Below, one piece after another: positions 54,932 to 64,000 of a stretch of DNA of 64,000 nt. The stretch lies in contig JAJEBT010000007.1 of assembly GCA_022822405.1 (NCBI GenBank), forward strand, positions 1 through 64,000, written 5' to 3'. The notes under the pieces were generated by a model, which worked only from the letters and a program-made list of their open reading frames with translations, ran no database searches and was not told the DNA's origin. Source of the DNA: Alphaproteobacteria bacterium (GTDB lineage: Bacteria; Pseudomonadota; Alphaproteobacteria; MPNO01; UBA830). A program made the position numbers and the translations under genes. Positions within the stretch are counted from its first letter, which is position 1. Each line of letters begins with the position of its first letter.

Positions 54932-57310
54932 TCACCGCGCCTCTTCCACCAGCCTGAAAATGCGCTCCGGCGTTGCAGGGACCGTCGTGATTTCGATGCC
55001 GAGCGGAGCCAGCGCATCCGACACGGCGTTCGCGATGCAGGCCGGCGCGCCGATGGTTCCGCCTTCCCCGAGGCCGCGGAATCCGCCGATCGTGCCTGGC
55101 AGTTCAGCCTCGACATGCACGACATCGATGTCCGGGACCTCGACCGCGGACGGTACGACGTAATCGACGAGGCTGGCGGTCAGAAGCTGGCCGTCGCCGT
55201 CATGGACCACCTCCTCCATGAGCGCCACGCCCAGGCCCTGCGCCACGCCGCCATGGGCCTGGCCATCCGCGATCAGGGGATTGATGACGCGGCCGCAATC
55301 CTCGACGACGACGTAACGCCTGACGGTCACGGCATAGGTCCCGGGGTCGATTTCGACGAGGCACATGTGGGTCGCCGAGGTCGTGGTGCCGAAGAACGGA
55401 TCGTAGACGCGGGTCGCCTCGAGATTGTCGATCTCGTCGCGCATCTCCTTGGGCACGCGGCCCATCTCGGAATAGAGGGCGCGCGCGAGGTCACTGATCT
55501 TCATCGACCGGTCGGTGCCCTTGACCCAGACATTGCCATCCCCGGTCTCGATGTCCTCCTCGCTGGCCTCGAGGAGATGGCCGGCGACGCGTATGATCTT
55601 CTCGCGCACGGTCTGGGCCGCCAGCGTCCCCGCCCCGGCCCCGAACACCGCCGCGCGGCTCGCATAGGTACCCGTGGTGTGGCTCACGGCAGCGGTGTCG
55701 CCGAGCACGACATCGACGTCCTCGACCCTGACGCCCAGCGTCTCGGCAATGACCTGCGCAAGCGTCGTTTCCATGCCCTGGCCCTGGCTCGTGAGCCCGA
55801 AGCTCGCGGTCACCGCCCCCGTCGAATCCACGGCGACCGTCGCGGTCTCCGTGCCGGTATTGATCGGCATCCCGGGCGCGACCGCAATGCGCGAGCCGAC
55901 ACCCGTGAGCTCGGCATAGCAGGCAACGCCTATGCCCATCCATCGGCCGGCGGCGCGCGCCTCGTCGCACTCCCGGCGCAGCGCATCGTAGCCGATATCG
56001 TCCGACGCCCGCTGCAGGCAGGCCTGGAACGCTGCCCGGTCCCACACCAGCCCGGATGGCGCCTTGTAGGGAAACTCGTCGTCGTTGACGAGATTGCGCC
56101 GGCGGATCTCCACCGCATCCATGCCGGCCTTGCGCGCGGCCATGTCGATCAGCCGCTCCATCACGAAGGCCGAGATCGGACGGCCGACGCCGCGAAAGGC
56201 GGCGCCCAGAGTCTTGTTCGTGGCGACCGAACGCACGCGCGCGGCATAATTGGCTATCCGGTACGGCCCGGGCAGGAAGCTGACGACCTGCACCGGCTCC
56301 ATCGACGCCGTCCAGGGATAGATCGAATAGGCGCCGATATCCCCGACGACATCCGCTTTCAGGCCGAGGATCGCCCCGTCGGCGTCGAGCGCGATTTCCG
56401 CCCTGACGATCTCGTCGAAGGCGTGGCCCGTCGTCATCAGGTCCTCCATGCGGTCGCTCACCCACTTGACCGGGCGGCCGAGGTCGCGGGCGGCCGCGCA
56501 GACGACGATTTCCTCGGAATAGAGCGACGTCTTGGCCCCGAACCCGCCGCCGACATCGGGAGCGATGACGCGGACGCGCGGCCCCGGAAGATCGAAGAGC
56601 TCGCAGAGCTTGTCGCGGACGATGCCTGGAATCTGGGTCGTGCAGTGAAGCGTCAGCGCCCGCGTTCCGCGCTCGACCTCGGCGACCGCGGCCCGAGCCT
56701 CGATCGTCATCGGCGTCGTCCGCGTGAAATGGAACCGCGCCCCGGCCACCGTATGCGCGGACGCGAATGCCGCCTCGACGTCGCCGCGGTCGAAGCCGCG
56801 TTCGGCAAGGACGTTGGACTCGAGGTCGTCGTGGATCTTCAACGCCCCTTCCGCAGCCGACCGTTCGGGATCGACGAGCGCGGGCAGCGGCTCGAAATCG
56901 ATCTCCACCAGCGCCGCCGCATCCTCCGCGAGGTAACGACTCTCGGCGACGACGGCGACCACCGCCTCGCCGACATAGCGCACCTTGCCGACGGCGACAG
57001 GCGGGATGAACGTCGCCTGGTAGTTCTTCATCCGCGATGTCGCGCGGTAGGGCCGGACGAGCCGGCCGATGTCCTCGCCCGTGTAGACGGCGACCACGCC
57101 GGGACTCGCCGCGGCCGCGGAAACGTCGATGCCGCGGATCCTGGCATGAGCGTGATCGCTCCGCCGGAAGGCGACATGCAGCATGCCGTGGCGCTTGATG
57201 TCGGCAACGTAGTTGCCTACGCCGGCAAGGAGGCGCGGATCCTCCTTCCGCGCCACCCGCGCGCCGACGAACTGGGGCCGGGACAGCGCCAGCGCATCGG
57301 GACCGGTCAT
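54932..57310 (-). CDS. Xanthine dehydrogenase / CO dehydrogenase-like molybdopterin large subunit (AFRGVGRP motif)
   Basis: FVGARVARKEDPRLLAGVGNYVADI...DVGGGFGAKTSLYSEEIVVCAAARDLGRPVKW...GAAFRGVGRPISAFVMERLID. Confidence 0.94.
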   Translation of the reverse strand: MTGPDALALSRPQFVGARVARKEDPRLLAGVGNYVADIKRHGMLHVAFRRSDHAHARIRGIDVSAAAASPGVVAVYTGEDIGRLVRPYRATSRMKNYQATFIPPVAVGKVRYVGEAVVAVVAESRYLAEDAAALVEIDFEPLPALVDPERSAAEGALKIHDDLESNVLAERGFDRGDVEAAFASAHTVAGARFHFTRTTPMTIEARAAVAEVERGTRALTLHCTTQIPGIVRDKLCELFDLPGPRVRVIAPDVGGGFGAKTSLYSEEIVVCAAARDLGRPVKWVSDRMEDLMTTGHAFDEIVRAEIALDADGAILGLKADVVGDIGAYSIYPWTASMEPVQVVSFLPGPYRIANYAARVRSVATNKTLGAAFRGVGRPISAFVMERLIDMAARKAGMDAVEIRRRNLVNDDEFPYKAPSGLVWDRAAFQACLQRASDDIGYDALRRECDEARAAGRWMGIGVACYAELTGVGSRIAVAPGMPINTGTETATVAVDSTGAVTASFGLTSQGQGMETTLAQVIAETLGVRVEDVDVVLGDTAAVSHTTGTYASRAAVFGAGAGTLAAQTVREKIIRVAGHLLEASEEDIETGDGNVWVKGTDRSMKISDLARALYSEMGRVPKEMRDEIDNLEATRVYDPFFGTTTSATHMCLVEIDPGTYAVTVRRYVVVEDCGRVINPLIADGQAHGGVAQGLGVALMEEVVHDGDGQLLTASLVDYVVPSAVEVPDIDVVHVEAELPGTIGGFRGLGEGGTIGAPACIANAVSDALAPLGIEITTVPATPERIFRLVEEAR

Positions 57311-57789
57311 TGTCCGTTCCTCCGGTCGGCGACCTCGCGGATCGCGGCGACGATGTTCTGGTAGCCGGTGCAGCGGCAAATGTTGCCCGAGATACCGTCG
57401 CGGATCTCGTCGTCGGTAGCCAGCGGATACTTGCGCAGAAGATCGGTCGCGGTCATGAGCATGCCCGGCGTGCAGTAGCCGCACTGGAGCGCGTGATGGG
57501 CACGGAACGCCTGCTGGAGATCGTTGAGCGAATCGACGCTGCCCAGGCTCTCCACGGTCTCGACCTCGGCGCCATCGGCCTGTACGGCAAGGGTCAGGCA
57601 GGATCGCGCGCTGTCGCCGTCCATCAGCACCGTGCAGGCACCGCAGACGCCGTGTTCGCAGCCGACATGGGTTCCCGTGAGGTCGATATCCTCGCGGAGG
57701 AAGTCGACCAGGAGCAGGCGCGGCTCGATCTCGCGGACATGGCGGGCGCCGTTGACGGTTATCGTGACCGGAACCTTGTCGACCATCAC
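57307..57789 (-). CDS. (2Fe-2S)-binding small subunit of molybdenum hydroxylase
   Basis: GCEHGVCGACTVLMDGDSARSCL...HALQCGYCTPGMLMTATDLL...GNICRCTGYQNIVAAI. Confidence 0.96.
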   Translation of the reverse strand: MMVDKVPVTITVNGARHVREIEPRLLLVDFLREDIDLTGTHVGCEHGVCGACTVLMDGDSARSCLTLAVQADGAEVETVESLGSVDSLNDLQQAFRAHHALQCGYCTPGMLMTATDLLRKYPLATDDEIRDGISGNICRCTGYQNIVAAIREVADRRNGQ

Positions 57790-58661
57790 CGGGCCTCCTC
57801 CCGCGCCCGCGCGACGGCGGCATCCAGGGTGCGGCGCACCACGACCCCGGCCAGGTGGCGTCTGTAATCCGCGGAACCGTGAAGATCGTTCATCGGCTCC
57901 ACGGCATCCCGGGCCGCGGCCGCGGCCGCGTCGAGGGCGTCCGCATCGGGACTGTTCCCGACGAGCAGCGCCTCCGCCACGGTCGCGCGAAGCGGCGTGT
58001 CATGAACCCCCATCAGCGCGATCCGCGCCTCGGACACCGCACCGTTCTCGAGCGCGAGCACGCAACCGGCGCCGGCGATCGCGAAGTCGCCGCGGCGCCG
58101 GGCCACTTCGTCGAACCCCCAGCCCGCACCCGGCGGCAGGCCGGGAAGGACGACCGACGTGACCATCTCGCTGTCCTCGAGGGCGTTCACGAGGGGGGCG
58201 ACGAAGAAATCGCGCGCCGTCAGCGCCCGTCCGCCCGACGGGCCCGCGATCTCGATCGTCGCGTCGAGGAGAAGCGACATCGCCGGAAGCTCGGCTGCGG
58301 GATCGGCGTGCGACAGGCTGCCGCCGATGGTGCCGCGGTTGCGGATCGCGAGATGGGCGACATGCTGCATCGCGGCGGCGAGCACCGGAAAGCGCCCGCG
58401 GACCGCGTCCGCCGTCTCGATTCTGTGATGGCGTGTGAGTGCGCCGATGCGGAGGCCGTCCCCGGACTCCTCGATGCCGTCGAGGCCGCCGACCTGGTTG
58501 ATGTCGACGAACAGGTCGGCGTCGACCAGCCGGAAATTGAGCATCGGAATGAGACTCTGGCCGCCGGCGAGGATCTTCGCCCTGCCGCCGGCGCTCGCGA
58601 GAGCCGCCGTCGCGTCATCGATCCCGGTGGCGCGGACGTAGTTGAAGGGCGCAGGTTTCAT
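57786..58661 (-). CDS. FAD-binding medium subunit of molybdenum hydroxylase (CoxM-like)
   Basis: PAPFNYVRATGIDDATAALASAGGRAKILAGGQSLIPMLNFRL...IRNRGTIGGSLSHADPAAELPA. Confidence 0.95.
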   Translation of the reverse strand: MKPAPFNYVRATGIDDATAALASAGGRAKILAGGQSLIPMLNFRLVDADLFVDINQVGGLDGIEESGDGLRIGALTRHHRIETADAVRGRFPVLAAAMQHVAHLAIRNRGTIGGSLSHADPAAELPAMSLLLDATIEIAGPSGGRALTARDFFVAPLVNALEDSEMVTSVVLPGLPPGAGWGFDEVARRRGDFAIAGAGCVLALENGAVSEARIALMGVHDTPLRATVAEALLVGNSPDADALDAAAAAARDAVEPMNDLHGSADYRRHLAGVVVRRTLDAAVARAREEAR

Positions 58662-58688
58662 GTCGGACGGAAGCTGTAGGTCTCGGTG

Positions 58689-59627
58689 TCAGCCGCGCTG
58701 GATGCCGTCATAGAGGAGCGCTTCGCCCATGCCTTCGGCAAGGCACCATTCGGCGAAGTTCTCGGGCTTCGATTCCCAGGTCGCGGCCTCCCAGTCGTCG
58801 TCAACCACGTCGGAATCGAAATCGTACTCCGCCGCGCCCCCCGAAGGGTTGTGGAAATACCAGAAATAGCACGACGAGATCGGGTGACGGCCCGGGCCGA
58901 GCATGGTCTTCCAGCCCTGCCGGGTCATGTTGTTGCCGCCACCGAACAGATCGTGGATCGTGCCGACCTCGAAGGCGACATGGTGGAAGCCGCGCTTGCC
59001 GCCCCCGGGATTGAGCAGAAACAGGTTGTGGTGGTGGTGCGCCGCACTGCACCGCGTGAAATAGCCGCGCCCGGGATACATGTCGGTGACCCTGAAGCCG
59101 AGGCGGTCGACATAGAACTCCTTGTGGGCCTCGAGCTCGTCGGTCACATAGACGACGTGCGAGACCTCGAGTGGCCGCGCACGGTCGACTCTCGGCGCGC
59201 GCCGGTTCACGCGCGTCGCCCGGCCGGGCACGTTGACGTCCTGCTCGGGCGCCGCGACCGGCCGATTCCTGGTGACGCGGAAGGCGAGGCCGAAGCCTAG
59301 CGGATCGGTAGTCCGGATGCCGCCTTCGGCGTCACGCCGCACCTCGTGATCCGGAGACAGGGCGTCCTCCAGCGCATCGATATCTGCGGCGGCTTGCACC
59401 CCGAACGTGACCTCGCGCAGGGTGGCGTCGACATCGGCGCCGACGGGCGGAGGAAGATCGGGATCATCGGCCGAACGCAGTTCTATCGTGGCGCCGTTGG
59501 CGGCGCACCAAGCGGCATGGCCGCTCCCGCCACCGTCAGGCTCCAGCCCGAAATCGGTCCAGAAACGGGACGCCGCGTCACGATCGCGCACACCATAGAT
59601 CAGCTTGTCCACGCCCGTGTGATTCAT
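58689..59627 (-). CDS. VOC-family (glyoxalase/extradiol dioxygenase-like) protein
   Basis: DKLIYGVRDRDAASRFWTDFGLEP...SHVVYVTDELEAHKEFYVDRLGFRVTD...KRGFHHVAFEVG. Confidence 0.88.
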   Translation of the reverse strand: MNHTGVDKLIYGVRDRDAASRFWTDFGLEPDGGGSGHAAWCAANGATIELRSADDPDLPPPVGADVDATLREVTFGVQAAADIDALEDALSPDHEVRRDAEGGIRTTDPLGFGLAFRVTRNRPVAAPEQDVNVPGRATRVNRRAPRVDRARPLEVSHVVYVTDELEAHKEFYVDRLGFRVTDMYPGRGYFTRCSAAHHHHNLFLLNPGGGKRGFHHVAFEVGTIHDLFGGGNNMTRQGWKTMLGPGRHPISSCYFWYFHNPSGGAAEYDFDSDVVDDDWEAATWESKPENFAEWCLAEGMGEALLYDGIQRG

Positions 59628-59705
59628 TGCGCCCCTCCCAGCAATTCCGACGCCGCAGACTAGCGCTTCGGAGCGTGATGTAAAGGTGGCGGCGTCCGCC
59701 GCTCC

Positions 59706-61262
59706 CTAGCCGAGCGCAGCGACGGCGGCGAGCACCAGGATCGCGACCACAACCCGGGCAGGCCACGCGCGTCCCGGCGCAGTCCGGTTCGCAGCCGGCT
59801 CCACGGGCGCGCTACCCTCCTGCCTGCGCGCGGCGGCGTCCGCCGCCGATCTCTCGAGCTCCTTCAGGACCTGCGGAAACCGCTCGAGAGCATCGAGCAA
59901 CCCGTCCGCGGCCTCGCGCAGGCGGGCTTCGGCCCCGTCACCCGAGCGCACCCACGATTCGACGAGCGGCCGCGCCAGCTCCCACATGTTGAGGCCCGGG
60001 CAGAGGCCGCGCCCGACGCCTTCGGCGACCAGCATGGTCTTCTGGAGAAGCAGGAGTTGGGGCTGGGTCTGCATGTCGAAACGCCGCGTCACCGCGAACA
60101 GCTGGGCGAGCAGGCGGGCCAGCGAGATCTCGCCGAGCGGCAGGCCAAGAATGGGCTCCGCGATCGAGCGCGCCGCCTGTGCGAATTCCGCCGGCGAGTG
60201 GTGCGGCGGCACGTAGCCGGCGCGCAGGTGCGCGCGCGCCACCCGGTCGTAGTCGCCGGTCAGGAAACCGTGCAGCATGTCGGCAAGATACCGGCGCGAC
60301 GCGAGGTCGAGGCGGCCCATGATGCCGAAATCCACGGCATGAACGACGCCGTCTTCGTCGACGAACAGGTTGCCCGGGTGCAGATCGGCGTGGAAGAAGC
60401 CGTCTCGGAACACCTGCAGGAAGAAGACCCGGGCAAGGCTGGCCACGACCTCCCCGGGGTCGACGCCGTTGCCGTCCTCTCCGCCGATGCGGTCGATCGG
60501 GATCCCGTCCACCCAGCGCATCGTGAGCACGCGGCGGCCCGTGCGCTGCCAGTCGACCTCCGGCACGGAAAAATACGCCTCGTCGGCGAAGTTGACGCGG
60601 AGCTCGTCGGCCGCCGCCCCCTCGAGCCGGAGGTCCATCTCCATCTCGACCGAGCGCGCGATCGTCTCCACGGCGTCGGCGGGCCGCAGGCGCCGGAACC
60701 GCGGCAGGCGCCGCTCGATCAGGCGGGCGGCCCATCGCGCAAGGCCGAGGTCGCGCGCGAACGCATCCTCGATCTCCGGGCGCAGCACCTTCACCGCGAC
60801 CTCCACGCCCTCCGTGGTGGTTGCGCGATGGACCTGGGCGATGGACGCGGCGGCAACCGCCTCGTCCTCGAATTCGGAAAACAGCTCGTCGAGCGGCTGT
60901 TCGAACTCGCGCTCGATGGCGGTCCGGACCTCGCCGCCGCCGATCGACGGCATGTCGTCCTGGAGCGTCGCGAGGTCGTCGGCCATCTCCTCGCCGACCA
61001 GGTCGGGACGAACCGAGAGGGCCTGGCCGATCTTGACGAAGGCGGGCCCTAGCGCGATCAGCGCCGTCCGCAGCCGCTCGCCGCGGCGCATGCCGGCGAC
61101 CGCGCGGCTCGGCGGCGCCAGCAGCAGCCAGCCGGCGGCGCGGACGGGAAGGCGCGGGGCGCCGAAGCGTTCGAGAACGAAGGCCGCATCGTGCCGCGCA
61201 AGCACGCGGAACACGGTCACGGCCCGCCTAAGGTGTCGCATGCCCTGCAATGCCGCCGTCAT
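59706..61262 (-). CDS. ubiB: Ubiquinone biosynthesis atypical kinase/ATPase UbiB
   Basis: LGPAFVKIGQALSVRPDLVGEEMADDLATLQDDMP...AAASIAQVHRATT...FHADLHPGNLFVDEDGVVHAVDFGIMG. Confidence 0.96.
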   Translation of the reverse strand: MTAALQGMRHLRRAVTVFRVLARHDAAFVLERFGAPRLPVRAAGWLLLAPPSRAVAGMRRGERLRTALIALGPAFVKIGQALSVRPDLVGEEMADDLATLQDDMPSIGGGEVRTAIEREFEQPLDELFSEFEDEAVAAASIAQVHRATTTEGVEVAVKVLRPEIEDAFARDLGLARWAARLIERRLPRFRRLRPADAVETIARSVEMEMDLRLEGAAADELRVNFADEAYFSVPEVDWQRTGRRVLTMRWVDGIPIDRIGGEDGNGVDPGEVVASLARVFFLQVFRDGFFHADLHPGNLFVDEDGVVHAVDFGIMGRLDLASRRYLADMLHGFLTGDYDRVARAHLRAGYVPPHHSPAEFAQAARSIAEPILGLPLGEISLARLLAQLFAVTRRFDMQTQPQLLLLQKTMLVAEGVGRGLCPGLNMWELARPLVESWVRSGDGAEARLREAADGLLDALERFPQVLKELERSAADAAARRQEGSAPVEPAANRTAPGRAWPARVVVAILVLAAVAALG

Positions 61263-61287
61263 GCCGAACCGCCATGCTCCGGCCGGC

Positions 61288-62049
61288 CTAGTCGACGCGC
61301 CAGGCGGAGTGGATGCGGACGATCCCGCCGCTCAGCGAAAGGTGGGTGACATTGCCGAAGCCCGCCTCGCCGATCTCGGCGGCCAGCTGGTCGGGGCCCG
61401 GAAACGCCCGGATGCTCTCCGCAAGATAGCGGTAGGCGTCGCTGTCTCCGGCGATCAGGCCGCCGAGCCGCGGAAGCGCGTGGAAGGACCAAGCGTCATA
61501 GAAAGGCCGGAGCAGCGGCAGCACGGCGGGGCTGAACTCGAGGCACAGGAAATGGCCGCCGGGGACGAGAACGCGCCGCATCTCCGCCAGCGCCGCCGGC
61601 CGCCGCGCGACATTGCGCAGTCCGAACGCGATCGTGCAGACATCGGCGCAGGAGTCGCGGACGGGCAGGGCCTGCGCATCCCCGCAGATCTGGGGCAGAG
61701 GTTCGAGGATGCCGCGGTCGAGGCGGCGGTCGAGACCGGCCTGCAGCATCTTCTCGTTGACGTCGCAGACGATCGCCTCACCGCCGCCGCGGGCGAGAAA
61801 GGCTGCAGCGATGTCGCCGGTGCCGCCCGCCACGTCGACGAGGCGCATGCCGGGGCGCGGGGCGATCCGGGCGACCAGGGTCGACTTCCACAGCCGGTGG
61901 AGGCCGCCCGACATCAGGTCGTTCATCAGATCGTAACGACCCGCAACGCTGTCGAAGACGCGGCCGACGAGGCCGCCATGCTCGGACTCCGCCACCCGCC
62001 GGAACCCGAAAGCAACGCCATCGTCGTCGCGATCGGTGGAAAGGCTCAT
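61288..62049 (-). CDS. ubiE: Bifunctional demethylmenaquinone/ubiquinone methyltransferase UbiE
   Basis: VFDSVAGRYDLMNDLMSGGLHRLWKSTLV...LVDVAGGTGDIAAAFL...FGLRNVARRPAALAEMRRVLVPGGHFLCLEFS. Confidence 0.97.
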   Translation of the reverse strand: MSLSTDRDDDGVAFGFRRVAESEHGGLVGRVFDSVAGRYDLMNDLMSGGLHRLWKSTLVARIAPRPGMRLVDVAGGTGDIAAAFLARGGGEAIVCDVNEKMLQAGLDRRLDRGILEPLPQICGDAQALPVRDSCADVCTIAFGLRNVARRPAALAEMRRVLVPGGHFLCLEFSPAVLPLLRPFYDAWSFHALPRLGGLIAGDSDAYRYLAESIRAFPGPDQLAAEIGEAGFGNVTHLSLSGGIVRIHSAWRVD

Positions 62050-62095
62050 GGCGCGGAAGATAGCGCAGAGCCGCCGTTGCGGCTAGGCTGGCGCC

Positions 62096-62956
62096 ATGCC
62101 CGAGCTTCCCGAAGTAGAGACCGTCCGGCGCGGACTGGCGGTGGCCATGGAAGGGCGCCGCATCGAAGGCGTCGAGGTGCGCCGGCGCGACCTGCGCATC
62201 CCGGTTCCCGCCGGCTTCGCCGAGCGGCTCCAAGGGCGCACCCTGCTGCACCTCGGGCGCCGCGCGAAATACCTGGTCGGGCAGTTCGACGACGGCACGG
62301 TGCTGCTGGCCCATCTCGGCATGTCGGGCCGGATCCTGATCGACCCCGCCGGCGGCGAGGCGGCGGGCGCCGGGAACGTAGATCCGGGGCGCCACCGCGA
62401 CCACGAGCACATCGTGTTCCGGGTCGGCAACGGCACCACGGTGCGGTTTTCCGATCCCCGGCGTTTCGGCCTGATGACGCTCACCGACGAGGACGGTTTC
62501 CCGGATCACCCGCTGATCCGGAACCTCGGGCCGGAGCCGCTCTCCGCCGACTTCACCGGCCCCGCCCTCGCCGCGCGCCTCGAGGGCCGCAGGACGTCCG
62601 TCAAGGCGGCCCTGCTCGACCAGCGGGTAGTGGCCGGCGTCGGCAACATCTATGCCTGCGAGGCGCTGCATGTCGCCCGGCTGTCGCCGCGCCGGACGGC
62701 AGCCACCATACGCGGCGTCCGCGCCGCCCGCCTCGCCGACGCCGTCCGCGGGGTTCTCCGCGACGCGATCGAGGCCGGCGGCTCGTCGCTGCGCGACCAT
62801 GTGGCGCCGAGCGGCGAGCTCGGCTACTTTCAGCACAATTTCAAGGTTTATGGCCGCGATGGAAAACCCTGCCCCGATTGCGAGTGCGCCGCCGGCATCC
62901 GGCGCATCGTGCAGGCCGGCCGTTCGACATTCTACTGTGCCGCGCGCCAGAGATAG
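62096..62956 (+). CDS. mutM: Formamidopyrimidine-DNA glycosylase
   Basis: MPELPEVETVRRGLA...KAALLDQRVVAGVGNIYACEAL...C-terminal zinc finger CPDCECA...TFYCAARQR. Confidence 0.98.
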   Translation: MPELPEVETVRRGLAVAMEGRRIEGVEVRRRDLRIPVPAGFAERLQGRTLLHLGRRAKYLVGQFDDGTVLLAHLGMSGRILIDPAGGEAAGAGNVDPGRHRDHEHIVFRVGNGTTVRFSDPRRFGLMTLTDEDGFPDHPLIRNLGPEPLSADFTGPALAARLEGRRTSVKAALLDQRVVAGVGNIYACEALHVARLSPRRTAATIRGVRAARLADAVRGVLRDAIEAGGSSLRDHVAPSGELGYFQHNFKVYGRDGKPCPDCECAAGIRRIVQAGRSTFYCAARQR

Positions 62957-63329
62957 GCTTCCCGCGCGGTTGGCCCGCCGGGCGGGTGCGGCCGTCGCCG
63001 CGCTCCTGCTGTCGCTCTCTCCGCTGGCGGCCGAGCCCGCCTATCTCTCCCGGATCGACGACATGCCGATTGCCGACGGGCTGGAGGAGGTTCCCGGCGA
63101 GGGCATGGTGTTCGACAGCGCTTACGGCCGCGTGGTGACCGCCGTCGCGCGCGGGCAAGCCGACATCGACGCGGTCCGGGCCTTTTACCGGCGCGTCCTC
63201 CCGGCGCTCGGCTGGGAACCGGAGACCGGGGACAGCTACCGCCGCAACGGCGAGCGCCTGACGATCCGGCTCCGGCACCACGAGGGAACGGTGACCGCAA
63301 GCTTCCGCCTTGCGGGCGGGTCGACGTGA
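62937..63329 (+). CDS. Small exported protein of unknown function
   Basis: GTG start overlapping mutM end; hydrophobic leader AGAAVAALLLSLSPLAAEPAYLSRIDDMPIADGLEEVPGEGMVFDS... Confidence 0.7.
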   Translation: MPRARDRLPARLARRAGAAVAALLLSLSPLAAEPAYLSRIDDMPIADGLEEVPGEGMVFDSAYGRVVTAVARGQADIDAVRAFYRRVLPALGWEPETGDSYRRNGERLTIRLRHHEGTVTASFRLAGGST

Positions 63330-64000
63330 CAGACGCGGCAGCACGGATGACCGGCGGCGAGGCGATCGTCGACGCGCTGGCGCGTCACGGCGTCGACACC
63401 GTGTTCGGGATTCCAGGCGTCCAGCTCGATCCGCTGTTCGCCGCGCTTCACGATGCGCGGAACCGCATCCGGGTCATCCACACGCGTCACGAGCAGGGAG
63501 CCGGCTACATGGCGCTGGGCTACGCCATGGCGACGGGCCGGCCAGGCACCGCGATCGTCGTTCCCGGGCCGGGGCTGCTCAACGCGTCGTCCGCGATCGC
63601 AACCGCGTACGCCGTGAATGCGCCGCTCCTGTGCGTCGCCGGCCAGATCCCCTCCCGACTGATCGGCAAGGGGACCGGACAACTCCACGAGATTCCCGAC
63701 CAGCTGGGACTAGCGCGCGGACTCACGAAATGGGCGGCGCGCATGGACACGCCCAGCGACGCGCCGAAGGTCGTCGAGGAAGCCTTTCGCCGGCTCATGA
63801 GCGGCCGCAAGCGACCGGTGGCGATAGAGATGGCGATGGACGTCATGCGCGCGGAAGCCGACTTGCAGCCGGTCGACCCCGGACCGGACAGCACCGCCGC
63901 CGCCCCCGACCCCGATGACGTCGAAGCCGCGGCGCGACTCCTCGGCGGCGCGCAGAGGCCGCTCATCATCGCCGGCGGCGGTGCCGCCGATGCCGGTGCC
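63326..64000 (+). CDS. Thiamine pyrophosphate-dependent enzyme (acetolactate synthase-like), truncated by window end
   Basis: GTG at 63326; TGGEAIVDALARHGVDTVFGIPGVQLDPLFAALHDARNRIRVIHTRHEQGAGYMALGYAMATGRPGTAIVVPGPGLLNA. Confidence 0.93.
   Translation, partial: MTDAAARMTGGEAIVDALARHGVDTVFGIPGVQLDPLFAALHDARNRIRVIHTRHEQGAGYMALGYAMATGRPGTAIVVPGPGLLNASSAIATAYAVNAPLLCVAGQIPSRLIGKGTGQLHEIPDQLGLARGLTKWAARMDTPSDAPKVVEEAFRRLMSGRKRPVAIEMAMDVMRAEADLQPVDPGPDSTAAAPDPDDVEAAARLLGGAQRPLIIAGGGAADAGA

Noticed and set aside
54932-57310. True aerobic CO dehydrogenase (coxL form I)
   Set aside because: Motif is AFRGVGRP rather than AYxCSFR, so CO oxidation is not supported.
54893-57364. 823-aa plus-strand ORF opposite the molybdenum hydroxylase large subunit
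   Set aside because: Histidine/arginine/aspartate-rich shadow translation; minus strand gene is unambiguous.
60370-63138. 922-aa plus-strand ORF spanning ubiB, ubiE and mutM
   Set aside because: Runs across three confidently identified genes in other frames; composition typical of GC-rich spurious ORFs.

Overview
This 64 kb GC-rich window looks like an alphaproteobacterial chromosome. The lineage is inferred from gene content and order: addB/addA-trxA, tsaE-amgK-murU-like, ahcY, ubiE/ubiB opposite mutM, and purH-heparinase II/III-rpe-rsmB. The backbone is mostly housekeeping: galU-ugd-phosphohexomutase, a D,D-carboxypeptidase, a TRAP transporter, a UbiD/acyl-CoA catabolic operon, metH, a molybdenum hydroxylase operon and a ThDP enzyme cut by the window edge. 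The accessory parts are: (i) a lone MobF/TrwC-type relaxase with an intact HxHxH relaxase core but every diagnostic helicase motif degraded; (ii) a low-coding-density patch at about 21.3-25.6 kb with an internally deleted IS256-family transposase remnant and an XRE-regulator/conserved-unknown gene pair. A 22-bp perfect palindrome covers the predicted -10 and start codon of the XRE gene, and the second gene has no canonical start codon near its apparent N-terminus; (iii) a STAS/GPP34 (GOLPH3-like) pair; (iv) an AbiEi/AbiEii toxin-antitoxin pair beside a divergent GSU2403-type nucleotidyltransferase with two AT-rich palindromes upstream, lying between ahcY and metH. All calls come from reading the sequence and supplied translations; no database search or structure prediction was run.
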